The notes beneath the pieces are model-generated. The model was not told where the DNA came from and made no database searches. It saw nothing but the letters and a program-made list of their open reading frames with translations. A stretch of DNA of 64,000 nt from NCBI GenBank assembly GCA_030142905.1, contig JASJOG010000025.1, forward strand, positions 2,066,001-2,130,000, read 5' to 3'. Within the stretch, counting starts at the first letter, position 1. Every line of letters begins with the position of its first letter. Shown here in pieces: positions 32,771-45,800 of the stretch. The stretch is from Heliopora coerulea. Its lineage: Eukaryota > Cnidaria > Anthozoa > Scleralcyonacea > Helioporidae. The position numbers were made by a program, and so were the translations under genes.

Positions 32771-34551
32771 ACGACTGTTGTTTGTTGTTATTTGACTGAT
32801 ATTTGCATGGCATAATTTGCTGCTATGCATGGATAATTTTAAATTTGCATAGCATGACCAGTTGCTATGCTTAGCTTTCCCACTGCTTAAAACCATAACA
32901 GTCCAAATTAATTCCATGTTGAAATCAAAACCTTATGAGTACTTGTCAATATACTCTACATGTAATATGCTTGAAAAAAGTTGAGCTGGAAGTGATGTAT
33001 GTGAGGAACAAAATTATGTACAAAAGAAAATTTACCCAAAATGCAGACCACTGATTTCACATGCAACTTCTCCAAATTGCTGTATCCAATGGTTCAAAGG
33101 TCATTTTTGATTGACTCTCAGAGGGTTACAGAAATGTTTTTAGCCAACTGGAATGCTTCCCACAGTGGCTTAAACAAGCTGGTCTGGCAATGATTTAATG
33201 AGCATTTTTGGTGCTCAGGGGCAGGTTTAACCAGTAGTGCACCCTTTCTTGGTTGCCAACTTGAGAAATAGAAATGACACCAACAATGAATAGTGTGGCA
33301 AATGAAGAGCACATACAGTTAGCCCCTGGGGATTCAAATAACAAAAGACATGGCAGCCATGTTTTTGTACCTTAAAAAAGAAATTGATCAAAATTCTTTT
33401 GTTAAGAAGCACTGAAAATGGTGGCTATGAGATCAAATGCATGGGCTTCAGGGCTCAAGCCTAACAGTAGCCAACTAGCCAAAGTGTAGTAAAAATTTAT
33501 TTTTGGCTTGTAGATTTCAGCTTTAACTAGCCATTTTGGCTAATGGAAATTGTGGCATACTGCTGTATTGGTTACCAGAAAAAAACAAGTGAAAATTTAA
33601 TATTTTGTGATCAATGAGTTGTAAAAGTAAATTAAGAGAACCCAACTGCAACACAGTCTCAGTATATGGATATCCTGTGATAAATTAATAACTAGAGCTA
33701 ACTAAAAAGCAATGGCATTTGTTGAGGACCTAAAAAACTGATGAAACTGCATGTGAGAAGGTTTTATTCCCATGCCCTTGATATTTCATTGATGCTCCCA
33801 GTGCAGCTTTGGCTAGTGAAAATTTGTTTTTGATAGTGAAATCAACCCTGTCACTAGCCATTGAACTAGTAATCTGAAAAGTTACTTGTGAGCCCTGGGG
33901 TTTATCGAGGGGGATAAAATTGCAATGATCTACAGTAGGTTTGTGATAGTTTTTACATTTTTGAATTTTTATGTGAGAATGTTTTTCATGACATCACAAT
34001 TTGGCACCTTTTTTGGTGCTCAGGAGCAAGTACTTCCTCTGCTTTGCTTGCTATGCCACTGAATGTGAGAGTAGGTCTTATGGTAGTCATTCATTAAAAG
34101 GAGTAATCCAGGAAAGAGCTAGCCAGAAATTCTGGTAACATTAATGGCAGAGGTACTGTATGATATTATACATATATTGCATAAAAAAAGAATAAACAAC
34201 AAAACAAAAACAACACAATTCTGCCAAAAATTCACCAGTGGTGTATCCTTCAGAAAACACCCACTATTGTATTTCTTAAAGCAGAGTATGAAATTTGCAA
34301 TTTTTTGCAGTATCCACACGTGATAGCAGGTTTTGGAACCTGGTATCCCTTCTGAACATCTAGTATGCCATCTTTGGATACTAGACATTCACGTTTGCAG
34401 TATCTAAACAAGGAAAAGTAACTTTATTAATGAATTAAATTCCAATCATTCGTGTCTCAACGGTTTTGAGGAGTTGCCAAATGAGCTACGGTGGCTGTTG
34501 CCGAGAGATAGACTTTGGGTTCGGTAATCACAATGTCGGTAATTCCGGCGT
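32771..34551. other. Intergenic sequence, nothing assigned
   Basis: AT-rich. Near 34455-34505 is a weak tRNA-like fragment (GAGTTGCCAAATGAGCTACGG). No coding signal. Confidence 0.4.
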
Positions 34552-36185
34552 TACACCTGCTGTTCATTACCAGAAAATGTCCAATCGTTAACGCCAACCT
34601 CGAAGCCGTTAAAATGCATATCCCTTGTGTGTGTTTTACATATTCGTATTCTTTGGATTTTCCCGATCAAAAATGTAATGTATCTTGCTTTTCGAAAATT
34701 TCATCATCTTAGAGATTTGAGGTTAAAGTTCGGAACTTTGAAGTTTGGCCGGGACTGGTCAAAAAACACTGGTAACTACTTACCCGAAATGACGTCACAT
34801 CGGGAACGACTGAGAACAGCAGTAAGTGATTTACACAACGCAAGGTTAGGTTTCTGTTAGGAAAAGTCGATTTTTATTTCGAAGAATTGCTCAGAATTGT
34901 TTGGAAGCGTCCAGAAACACTTTCAAGTGTGTCTTCTTCCTCGAGTACGGATTATAGCCGAAAAGACATCAGACGATGCACGACAAATTATGTATCCAAC
35001 AACGACGCTGACGATACCGTCCAACCCTACCAAGGAGAACCTTTGGCAGACGAAGAATGGACGTCCTGTAACAACAAAGAAATAATTGTGGAAGTAAAGC
35101 GTTTAGAAGTACTTCGGAACAAGACAACACAAAACAGAGACAAAGATGCGGTGATATTTCGACTCTATTCTAAAGTCACTGTCAAACTACCTCAGTTGGT
35201 TTGACAATACATAACCGTGTATTTTCCTGGGCCCAATATTTATTCAATGATTACGATTCCCGCCTTGTTCTTCGCTTACTAGGGGTTCTGCTAAACCATT
35301 GATACATTCAAGGCTGAAGAGAAACGTAATGAGTCTCATACCAGTTATCCACTGTTTCTGATCTTTCCAACCGATGCCGAAGCACTTCTAAGCGTTCTTC
35401 TTCCGCAACTCTTTCTTTGGTATCATGGGACATCCATTATTCGTCCGTCAAAGGTTCTCCTTCGTAAGTGTGCATAACTTTCATGCATCCTCCTTCGACC
35501 TCAGTGACGTCTGACCTTCAGTCTTTTCGGCTATAATCCGTACTCGAGGAAGAAGACATCCTTGAAAGTGTTTCTGAACGTTTCCAAACAATTCTGAGCA
35601 ATTCTTCGAAATAAAAATCGACTTTTTCTAACAGAAACCTAACCTTGCGCTATGTAAATCACTTACTGCTGTTCTCAGTCGTTCCCAGTGTGACGTCATT
35701 TCGGGGAAGTAGTTACCAGTGTTTTTTTCTCCGGGCCAAACTTCAAAATTCCAAACTTTAACGTCAAAAATTTCCACGAAGATGAAATTTTCGAAAAGCA
35801 AAATATATTACATCTTTAATCGGGAAAATACAAACATGTAAAATCCACACACAAGGGGAAAGGCACATTAACGAAAAAATTTGTATCAAGGGCCAGTCTA
35901 TAGTGCCAACAGACGACCCTTAACACCATTCTACTATACATTAGGGATAATAAAATTTCAATTAGGCACGATATTTATCTTGGTTGATTGAAATTTTGTC
36001 CCTAATGTATAGTAGAATGGTCTTAATGGTCGCCTGTTGGCGCTATGGAATGACCTTCGATGTAAATGGTTGCGTATCTACGCTAGTAAATGTTGACTGA
36101 ATAAAATGAATGTATTTTTGCATTAATGACTTCGAGGTTGGCGTTAATGATAGTACATTTCTGGTAATGAACACCAAAAGGTGTG
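34552..36185. mobile_element. 1.6-kb inverted-repeat element, copy 1 (TACACCTGCTGTTCATTACC ends)
   Basis: Outer ends TACACCTGCTGTTCATTACC and GGTAATGAACACCAAAAGGTGT are inverted. Inside, a second large inverted repeat (about 34660-35120 and 35370-35840) shares CGAGTACGGATTATAGCCGAAAAGAC and CGAAATGACGTCA. A small palindrome at about 35905-36045 holds CATTCTACTATACATTAGGG. The end-plus-palindrome part matches copy 2 at 40397-40779. It looks like a short MITE that took up a longer fragment. Confidence 0.6.
34887..35204 (+). pseudogene. Captured coding-like fragment inside the inverted-repeat element
   Basis: Open frame of 105 codons with VQPYQGEPLADEEW, resembling the 'PYQFEP' start of Anthozoan P2X7 C-terminal-like proteins I recall. 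A diverged inverted copy (about 35370-35520) lies in the other arm. No domain is complete. Likely a gene fragment carried by the element. Confidence 0.3.
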
Positions 36186-36746
36186 AAACACGTACTGTAT
36201 GGTGTTCTATATTAGCATTGTTATCTGGCTAGGGTTTCGCTAGACATAACGTTAACTGTCATTGGTGGAATTATGGTCACCTGGCCTTACGTAAATCTAA
36301 ATATATTCCTCGCAGGTAGCGATTTTAAAATTTTTGCCTGAACGAGCTAGTACGTGAACAAAACGTGACTATAGTGCGTGACTGAACCGTGTGCGACAGT
36401 TGTGTGATAAATAGTACATAGTGCGATGGCAGAGTAATGTTTGTTTCCGACGAATACATAAATGGAGTCTGAAGTACAGAAATTTAATTTTTCCCAACTC
36501 GTCCTTTTGGTCTCTATTGCAAGAAATCAACACACTTAATGTTTGGTGCTCCGGGAGTTTTGTTTTCTCGGGAGTCACGATGTTTCGAAGTGTATATTGT
36601 GCAGTAGCAGATTGTGTCTGTTTTCCAGATTTGGTGGTTTTAACGTAAATCCCACAATTGTTTCACCAATAAACCGAACTGCGAGATTCTTATTTAGGCT
36701 TATTTTTATTACTTTTTAATTTAGTTTTGGAGTCCTTGTTTTCAAG
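36186..36746. other. Sequence upstream of candidate exon, nothing assigned
   Basis: No recognisable exon. It ends in TTGTTTTCAAG, a plausible acceptor. Confidence 0.4.
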
Positions 36747-36881
36747 ATGAATCCAAATTCGGCAAAGAAAACGAAACAGCTGAACCTAAAAGATATGGTG
36801 TGTAGCCTTTATAAAATGAGCCACAAAGACATCTTTATGCTTAGGCGCAAGCGTAAGAACACGGATCACGAAGCAAACAAG
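36747..36881 (+). CDS. Candidate N-terminal exon A (135 nt), possibly DNMT1
   Basis: TTTTCAAG before and GTTTGT after, 45 codons, phase 0. Contains [16 protein letters not shown] and [10 protein letters not shown]. Exon B at 45362 has the same length and phase and 14 identical residues of 45. It could also be a first coding exon, since its first codon is ATG. Membership in DNMT1 is by position and strand only. Confidence 0.4.
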
Positions 36882-39800
36882 GTTTGTACATTAAACTGAA
36901 AAGTTTGCTACTAGTTCTGATGCAGGAGCTTTTAATTCTTTTATGGTGAACGTGACGCTGTAGAATTTTATGTTGGCTAATGCTTGGTGAGTTTACCAAC
37001 CGAAGGAGACGTTTGGGTGTTGAGGGGTTATACTTTATTAATTTGGTTTTCAAATACGTTGATACCATGGTGATTGGTAATTTACGATAAAGTAAGAGAC
37101 AATGAAAATAAAATATACTCACTAAAGAGGTATACACAGTTACCAAAGACTGTTGGACTGTTTAGTTCTTAAAAGAACTGTATGAAATTTAAAGAGAGGT
37201 AAAATACTACGTAAAGAGTAGGTCTAAAGAATTAAGAAAGAGCACGTGCATTTCGGCAGACCACTTATCAAGTGCTATACGTCTGCTGACTAAAGAAACA
37301 AATCACCTGCTTGTATAGTCTCAAAAACTGATGACATCGACCCAAAGGTATGCGGGAGGGTCAAAATAGGGCTAGTTGGAAAACAAATTCCTTTTGCCAG
37401 CACAGATCCGGATCATTAAACTTTAATAATTAATCGGGACCTTAAGATCTACGACGTCAACCTAAAGACGACGTCCTTCAAACAAAAGAATTGTTCGTAC
37501 AAAACAAAGAATGAATAATTTTTATTCTCCAAAGCATTCTCAACACCGTCGTCCTACTGCATACAACCATACCCGGACTATTTTCACGCGCTGAGGAAGA
37601 CGTCAGCTCGCGGAGTGAAAAAGCTGTTGGTTAAGACTGAAGTCAACCCGAGCCTGCATTCGTTTTAGGAGGAATGAAGCGTTTTATTAGTCATAAAACA
37701 AGCCACAGTATCAGTATGGTGATCAAGAAGCTTTAAATGTCAAGATTTTATAGGCCGTCGTCGTTCAAGTTGAGGTTTAATAGTAAGGTTCCTGATGTCT
37801 TTCCTTGCAAGACGTCAACCCTTGCGAGTAAAGTCGTGTGGCGTTAACCAGAGTATAATAAAAGTCTGATTGAAATCAATGATATACTCAGGATGCCATG
37901 TGGCCGCTTGGTAATATAGCGAACGATATGTGGACGTTCGTCAAGCTCAAACCTCAGGAAAACGATTTCTGAGCCCCAGACGGAGATCGAACCCGCAACC
38001 ATTTTATGAGTGGTGAGGTGCCCCGACCCAGTGGTTCTCAACCTTTCTCTGGATGAACGCCTCCCTGCCTCATAGTGAAACCTCTTGCCTCCCTCAGCTT
38101 GGCACACTTAGCCCCAGTTCTGTGCCCGCACAAGCACCCAAACTCAGGGCAATACCGAACTAAATAACTGTGTTTTATAGTTATTCAATGCGGGATTTCT
38201 CGAGTTAATCAGTCAGTGATTCTTCATTCTTTGTTTGTTCATCCAGACTTATTAAACGTTAAAAATACCCTTATAGCTGTTTGTTTGTCCGACTTTTCGA
38301 CTCCCTACTCGGAAACCATCTTCAGGAACGTTGAAAAATCAATTGGCGTGAGCGTCATGTTGACGTGGGTATCCTGTTGGCGTGACTATTCGCATGGTGT
38401 TCCTCGCGCGTCCGGTTTGTCCTTGCGCGTTCGGTTTGCAACAAGCCCCGAATAAGTGGCGGGTAGTTCGCGGCAAATGTTGATGGAATTCTTTTCCGCA
38501 CTAGTGTACCTACTTTCCAAATAAACGCGTAGACAGGTTGTATTGTCCCAATCAATGCTGTGTTAAGTTTGCATGTGATGGACAGCTATGTTGTTGGTCC
38601 TGTCTCTTCAAAGTAGGCATCTCTTGTGTTTTTTTTATACCGGTACACAGATTTCGATTTCTTTCATCAATGTAGCTGGCTTGACATTCCAAACAATTTA
38701 TCTTGTAAATAGCTCCTCTCCTACGCTCAGCTGGTGTTGGGTCTTATATTTAGGTCAGGACACTTTGCAAGGTTGTCATTGGTCTGTGCGCAACTTTGAT
38801 GGCGTATGGTCGAAGAATCCGAGGTATCTTTTCAGGCGTATCTTTGGTGTAAGGGAACGTCACTGTTTTTGTTGCGTCCTCTTCTTCGTTCGCTGTTGGC
38901 TTGAAAGGATTTAGTGGTCCAGTTAGTTGTCTCTCGACGAATGGTTGATTGTAGTTGCTTATTCTGAACATCTGTTTTAAGTGGTGGAGTTCTTTATCAA
39001 TGGCGTTGGTTGTACTGCAGACAATTTGTGCTCTTTTTATGAGTGTCGTAATTGTAGAGAATTTATGCGAGACTGGATGGTAGGATGAGTTGTCTAAAAG
39101 CCGGCTGGTGTGGGTTGGTTTTCTGTATACACTGGTTTGAAATTTGTCATTGTCTTTCGTTACCAGGCAGTCTAAGAACGGGAGTTCTCCATTTTCTTTA
39201 TGCTCCATTGTGAATCGAACAGACAAACAGTTATAAGAGTATTTTTAAAGTTTAATAAATCTGGACGAACAAACAAAGAATGGACAATCGCAGCTTTCCT
39301 GAATTCAAACCATTCAGTGAATTAGTCAGTCAGTGTTCGATTATAACACTAAATGACTACTAGAAACTGAAAAATGTTGTGGTGGTTAAGGAATGATGAA
39401 CGTCTAGCATTTGCATCCTAACTCCCACTTCTACTACCTCTAACGTTAAGTAATTATGTTGGATTATGTACTTGAGTGAAGAACTTGCAACCGAAATTTC
39501 ACTGTCATAATGCTGAGCACACCTCACATATACTTCATACATGGGAGTTCTGGTGGCACAGTGGTAATGCATGTGTCTCTCACCACTGTGACTGGGGTCG
39601 ATTCCGCCTTCATACAGTTATCTGATTAAAGTTACCTCGGTCACATGTGAGAAAAGTGTTGTCCAGTTTGACTCTACCAAGCATCGCAGGTTTTCTCCGG
39701 ATACTCCGGTTTTCTCCTGTAGTAACACTGCACCCATGAGGGGTGGCCCTTACTTGACCTCTAGGGAGACCAGCTCAGATAGCTGATAGGGTTATCCAGT

Positions 39801-42800
39801 ATAAATAAAGACACTTTACTTTACTTTATACAGCGGACCCTATATTTTGAATGGAAAATATTTACAGGCCATCAGAAGGTTGCGGGTTCGATCCCCGTCT
39901 GGGGCTCAGAAATCATTTTCTGAGTATCGAGCTTGAAGATCGTTCATCTACCTTAATATATCCAAGCTCTCACGTTTCTCAAGCATTAAACTGCTGGAAA
40001 ATATTTACAGTTGATGAAAACTTTTGTAAAAGGTCCATAAATTTCTTACAACCATATCTTACTCGACTCCACGCCACTTTCAAAGTTCTGAGTACCTCCC
40101 AGATTGCAAAATTTTGTCACGTCTTAGATTTTATCGTCGCACGGTACCTAAATCCAGTGTTGCACTGAACACCTAAATCCAGTGTTGCGTACATCGTTTG
40201 GCTTTGATACCGTGACAGCTCTAACGGACCCAACAATTGCATTAAAAATATACGAACAGACTGGCATTTCTACTTACTGAATAGCTGAAAAACGTCTTCT
40301 AGCTCGGTGTACAAGGAAGACCTTGATAAGAAAGACATGAAAACAATATCGAAATATCACCATACTTTCGTCTATGTCTTACCTTGTTCCAACTATTACA
40401 CCATTTGCTGCTCATTACCGAAAGATATGCTATCATTAACGCCAACCTCAAAATCATTAACGCAAAAATACAGTCATTTTATTCAATTCTAGAACGCCAA
40501 CAGACGGTCATTAACACCATTCTAGAATACGTTCGGGTTAATAAAATTTCAATTAGGCAAGATATTTTACTTGCGTAATTGAAACTTTACTATCCCCAAT
40601 GTATAGTGGAGTAGTGTTAATGGTCGTCTGTAGGCGCTATGGAATGCCCTTTGATGCAAATGGTTGCTTATCTACGCTGGTGAATGTCGATTGAATAAAA
40701 TGAATGTATTTTTGCGTTAATGCGTTTGAGGTTGGCGTTAATGATAGTATATTTTCTGGTAATGAACAGCAAAGGTGTATATAAATCCACAAAATGACGT
40801 TTTTCCGTTTTTGTTCTGTTCCTTTAATATTTTGGGCTGATAATGTTTTCTACATACTCCTTTTTAGGAGAAACATTGAGACCACATGCATTCCATTCTC
40901 CGTTCTCTTGGTTATGTTAAACTCACTTGTTACGATAACCACTTACCAGCTCTTCACACTCAATTTCTCAATTAGCACTTCCATTGACTCACCAACCTGA
41001 ACTATATTGCTCATATACAATCGACTCTCACAAGCGGCCCACTGTAAACTCATGCGATATTACATATAATTACATATAATGTAATGTGGATAACGTGATA
41101 AACACATGTGTAAAACATGTGAGATTGGATTATGTTTAATTAGAGTATATTTTATTAGATTATATTATAGAATTTTAAAACCAGATGTAAAAAGTTACTA
41201 CATATAAAATTCAAACATTTAATCCCTTCACGTGACATCACATGTGATTATACGTGTGACATCACATGTGATTACACGTGTGAAATCACGTGGCATTTTC
41301 GTCAGAGTGCGCATGAATGGTGTTCAAGCATTTTATTACTTATCCAAACAAGTCTTCTCTGGTATAAATATCTTCTCGTTTGTAATGCAAACTAAACTTT
41401 CCTTTAATATTTTTGTAGAATAGTAAACGTCAAAAAGTTAATGGTTATGGTGCAGTATTGAAAGGCTACGAACTGTCATGGTAATGTTATACATCCAATC
41501 CATTTAAGGTGGCTCGATGCAGTTAGGTTAAAAATTGAAGACTGCCAATTAGGCTTTGAAAAATCGGTGAATAAATATTGTTGAGAAGAATGAAGCATGC
41601 CGTAGTGTCAAGAAAAGCGTTTTTGCAATCTATAAATTTTACTAAGGAATGTTGTCTACATGTTGCTGTGGTAACAACGACGTTGTAAAACGACTCCTAA
41701 GTGCCATTTTACACGACTTAACTCATGCAGGGGCAGTGTTATTAAATATTAAATTAAAACATTATTTTTGTTAATATGTGCACAACTAATTGGTAAATAT
41801 TAAAAAACTGTAATTCCGAACTTATTTTTACAAGAAAATTAACCTTTTGGCATTTCAAAAATTGTGCCTTGCAAAATTTTTTACAATAGCTTGTTAATTG
41901 CAAATACGTAAATAAAGAATTTGCAGGGGAAATTACGGATCACCGAGCTATATTATGACTTAAGTTATATCGAACTGTGATTGAAAGCCATTTTGCAACG
42001 TTGTTGCCACAGCAACTGTTTGAACATAGGTCTAAGTGATAATATATGTTGCCAAAAATGTTTTTCTAACTCTCACGTCATGTTTCCTTTTCCTCAGAAA
42101 GTATTTTTTCCCATTTTTGATGTTAGAACAGGTATTATTCTACTTATTAAGAAACTGTAACGCGACAACTTAGTACGTGTCATAGCGTGGGATCGCGTTG
42201 CTGAGTAACTTGATACATTTAATCTAGGATTAAGGTTAATTCTCCAAAGAAATGAACAATAATAATAATAATTCATTTAAACACGATAAATTATTACAGC
42301 ATGGCTGATGTGGTCGTGGCTAACTAAACTAATGAGTACATACTAACAATAACTTAAAATTTTTCCTTTAACTATAAATTCTTAAAATTGTTCTTTAACA
42401 ATTTTAGAAGTAAGAGTTTTGATCGAAGTTTCGGAAAAAAGTGTAGTTCATTATTACATTAGGTCATAATCATAGAAGCTTCATACAGAACAAATTAGTA
42501 TAGCGCTACTTGATTTGAACGATAAAATATAAATTTGGGTTTCATCACTTTGTTTATTGCTGGGTTTTTGTAGAACTAGATGACGAGTTAATGTTCCAGG
42601 GATAAAATATTATCCTTGGGACATTAATTAGGGGTCATTAGATGAATTTAAGAAGCGCGATACTTCAGAGAATATCGAAGTGATGATGAACTAATCTTCG
42701 ATATCTACGTTTATCTGCGGTGTTCTGTCATGATAACCAGAGACTGTTTTTACTTTACGTCATGAAACTGCTAAAATTTAAATTCTATCTGAACTCTAGA

Positions 42801-45800
42801 AAACTGCTCTTTTTCAAGAGCAGGAATCTATATTGTGGACGATATATCTCGGAAAAATGATTTCTGAGCCCCAGACGGGGATGGAACCCTTAACCTCCTG
42901 AAGACCAATGAAGTACTGCTACCATTGAACTACCGAGATTGAGATGACTAGCTAAGGTTCAATTTCGATCTATATGCTGCCATATGACCTGCGAAATTCT
43001 TTTACCATTGAGCTACGGAGACAGATGGAGAGCTTAAGGTGCAAGTTTGACATATATTTGCTACTGCAGGACTTGCGAAATAGTTTACAAGAGTGGTGAC
43101 AACATATTTCCCGCGTAATATTGCCGATATTTCTTTTAATTATTTGATGATGATTTTGGAATAAAGTCGAAATACTTCCATTTCATGTTTATGTCTTGTT
43201 TTGACTTATATCTGAGGTTTTACTAAATGTTCATTTTCGATTTAGTTTTTATAATTCTTGAAAATTGTAAGCTGAGTATGGGCTTCGGGTCTAAAACGAA
43301 ATGTGCTTGCGAACTGTTGTAGTGTTCTGCGCTTACAAAAGCTTGAAATCGGTGATATGACGGGCAAGGTATGTATTAAACTTTTATCGTGTCTTTCTGT
43401 TCAAGCTCTGCATAGTTTTTGGTACTGGGAAAAGCCCTAAAGACCGCAGCCCGTAAGTTTCTAAATCCTAGCTAGACACTTCAACCAATGAGTCACACTA
43501 GAACGCTGATGGAAGAGAAATCTTACTTAAAGTATTTAACTACACCTGGAAAGAGTCGGTAAATTATGTCTTGCTGGACTGTATAGGCGTTAGATGTCAG
43601 TAAATCTCTCATCAAACTAGTGTGTATTTTTATATAGGTTCTTTGGATTTCGAGGGCAACTCACGAATTTATTAAGACAGAGCTTTGTGCATATGCATAT
43701 TTCTCTTTGGAACAATTCATGACCAGAGTTAGCTATAGTTTAGTGGATATTGTTGTTTTGAAAACAAAATCGTCACTGTATCATTCTCTTCTTAGCCTCA
43801 CTCTTCAGGGATCGTTTACCTTTAAAAAAATAAAGAAAAACATTTTGTCAAAGTTACAGGGTAACTTCTTCAAATGTTTCTGGTTTAGGTTCCTAACATT
43901 GTTGGAATTTTGGCTATTAAAGTAAAACTACCAGATTTGGAAACGTTTATTGGAAAGATCCGCCGAAATTTGCAGAGCTCTTTATAAATTTTCCCAAGTT
44001 ACTGTTGTAAATTCCTAACTGCATGCCTTGTCCTGTGAGTTAACTGTATTGGTGGACTATTTTTTTTCCGGAAATTAGGAAAATGCAAAATTTTTGCAAA
44101 TTTGACGGTAACTCAATGTTGTTCCATGAGTGTCGCTGGTCGGTTGAGGACAGGGTAGGACTCTGAAGGGTAGGACAAAGGAAAACCAGATCGTTAAAAT
44201 CCTGCCGTTTCGTTGTTAAACGTAATTAAACATCATCCACTTCTCAGTTGACGATAAACTTCAGATAAAAACAGAGAGATCGCCCGCTCATAAATTTGTT
44301 TGTTTTAAATACATCAGGTGCGAGAAATTTCAGAGCGAAAATTTTCAGATGGTTTTATTCGGGTGCGGAATTTTCCGATGCGCATTTTTCCATTTCGGAT
44401 AAATTTTGGACAGTAATGAAGGAATGTATAACGCAATTGACGTGTTAACACACATTTAACAATATTTGTAATGCAAAATGCGACAACTAATATGAAATGT
44501 GACATCTAAGTTAAATGTGAACGCTGTTACAGAATATATACTGTATAAGCCGTTCTTGAAGTTCTGTATTTAAAGAAAACGTTTTTGATGAATTTTGATA
44601 AACATCAAATCCTAATATGAGTTATAAATTGAATACATTCATGTTCCTTGCATTATACGGTTTAATCAAGATCTGTAGAAGGACAACATGAGCAGCTTGT
44701 TCAATTCCGGCCGACTCAGCCCCTCTTTTAAAGTTTTCGGGCTTATGTCTCAAGGGATTTTGAAAAACATGAATGTTTACATATATTCGTTTCATAAGTT
44801 GTATACGACATTCGCGTCCATGTTGCAAACATTACATGGGGGGGATTGACTTCGACACGGACCACGTTTGTTTGTTTGGCGATTTCACTCGCAACTTCTT
44901 TTCAAATTTCGACGAACATGAATGGTGTGTGACCCACACACCACCAGTTCTCTTTTTTTGTACACTTCCATACTGCATTCAAATATTAAACGGAAATTGA
45001 GCATAGCATTAAATTATCATAATTGTACTTTTAAACCTGGTCTGAATGTATAACTTCGGTACGTTTGCGATAGTTGGAGAGAAATAGCACTTTATAAGGC
45101 CCTAAAAATTTTGTACCCTAAAACATTTGGAAAAAAGTCTTTTATTTTAACACCCAACCGGGACCAGGTGCGAAAAATGGAACTCAGGCAGGAAATTTAA
45201 CCCGCAATTTCGCGAATCTGGTGCGGTGTTCTGAAAAGTGAGCTACGAAGGCCGTTGCCGAAAGCGTGAACACTAGGCCCAAGTTGGGTTTGGTCTTAAT
45301 ATGTAATATTCTGGTACTCGAAAATTACTCTTGAAATAGTTTGTGTTCTTTGATTTTTAAGGTGCTTCCGTATGCCAGAAAAAAACACAGCAAAGTGAAG
45401 ATTAATGATGCGGTATGTAACTTTTATGAATTGCCAAACGCAGACGTCTTGATAACGAATGACGAAAGAGAGAACACGGATTCTGAAAGAAACGAGGTTT
45501 GCGGCAAAGTCAAAATTGTGATTTGTGTTGTAAAATGTGGAAGCTTGGGATATTTTAAGATTAAAGTCCATGTATTTCGTATTTCTGTTTAGCAGGGAGT
45601 TTTTATTTTACCTCCAAGCTTGCTGCATTGTATTCATGCAAGGCCACAGTTCTTTGTTATGGCTGGAGGGCTCACTGCCGATCAAAAAGATTCTCATGGC
45701 AACGAAACTCTTAAATGGATGATGGATAAACGCTAGTCAGACCCTTACCTCAAAAAAACGATTTCCGAGCCCCAGACGGCGATCAAATCGGCAACGTTCT

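Larger units (their letters stand above)
40783..45361. other. Long intron or intergenic stretch, few features
   Basis: Apart from the tandem repeat at 41226-41290 and the SINE at 42840-42962, I see no exon or ORF with a recognisable product. A second weak tRNA-like fragment (ACCATTGAGCTACGG) lies near 43003-43018, and another (GTGAGCTACGAAGGCC) near 45237-45255. Confidence 0.45.

Noticed and set aside
31699..32917. Several minus-strand ORFs over the LINE
   Set aside because: Shadows of the purine-rich sense strand of the reverse transcriptase.
36747..36881. Short intron inside exon A (GATATG followed by GTGTGT, then TGCTTAG)
   Set aside because: The frame is open throughout, the implied intron would be under 60 bp, and exon B has the matching uninterrupted length.
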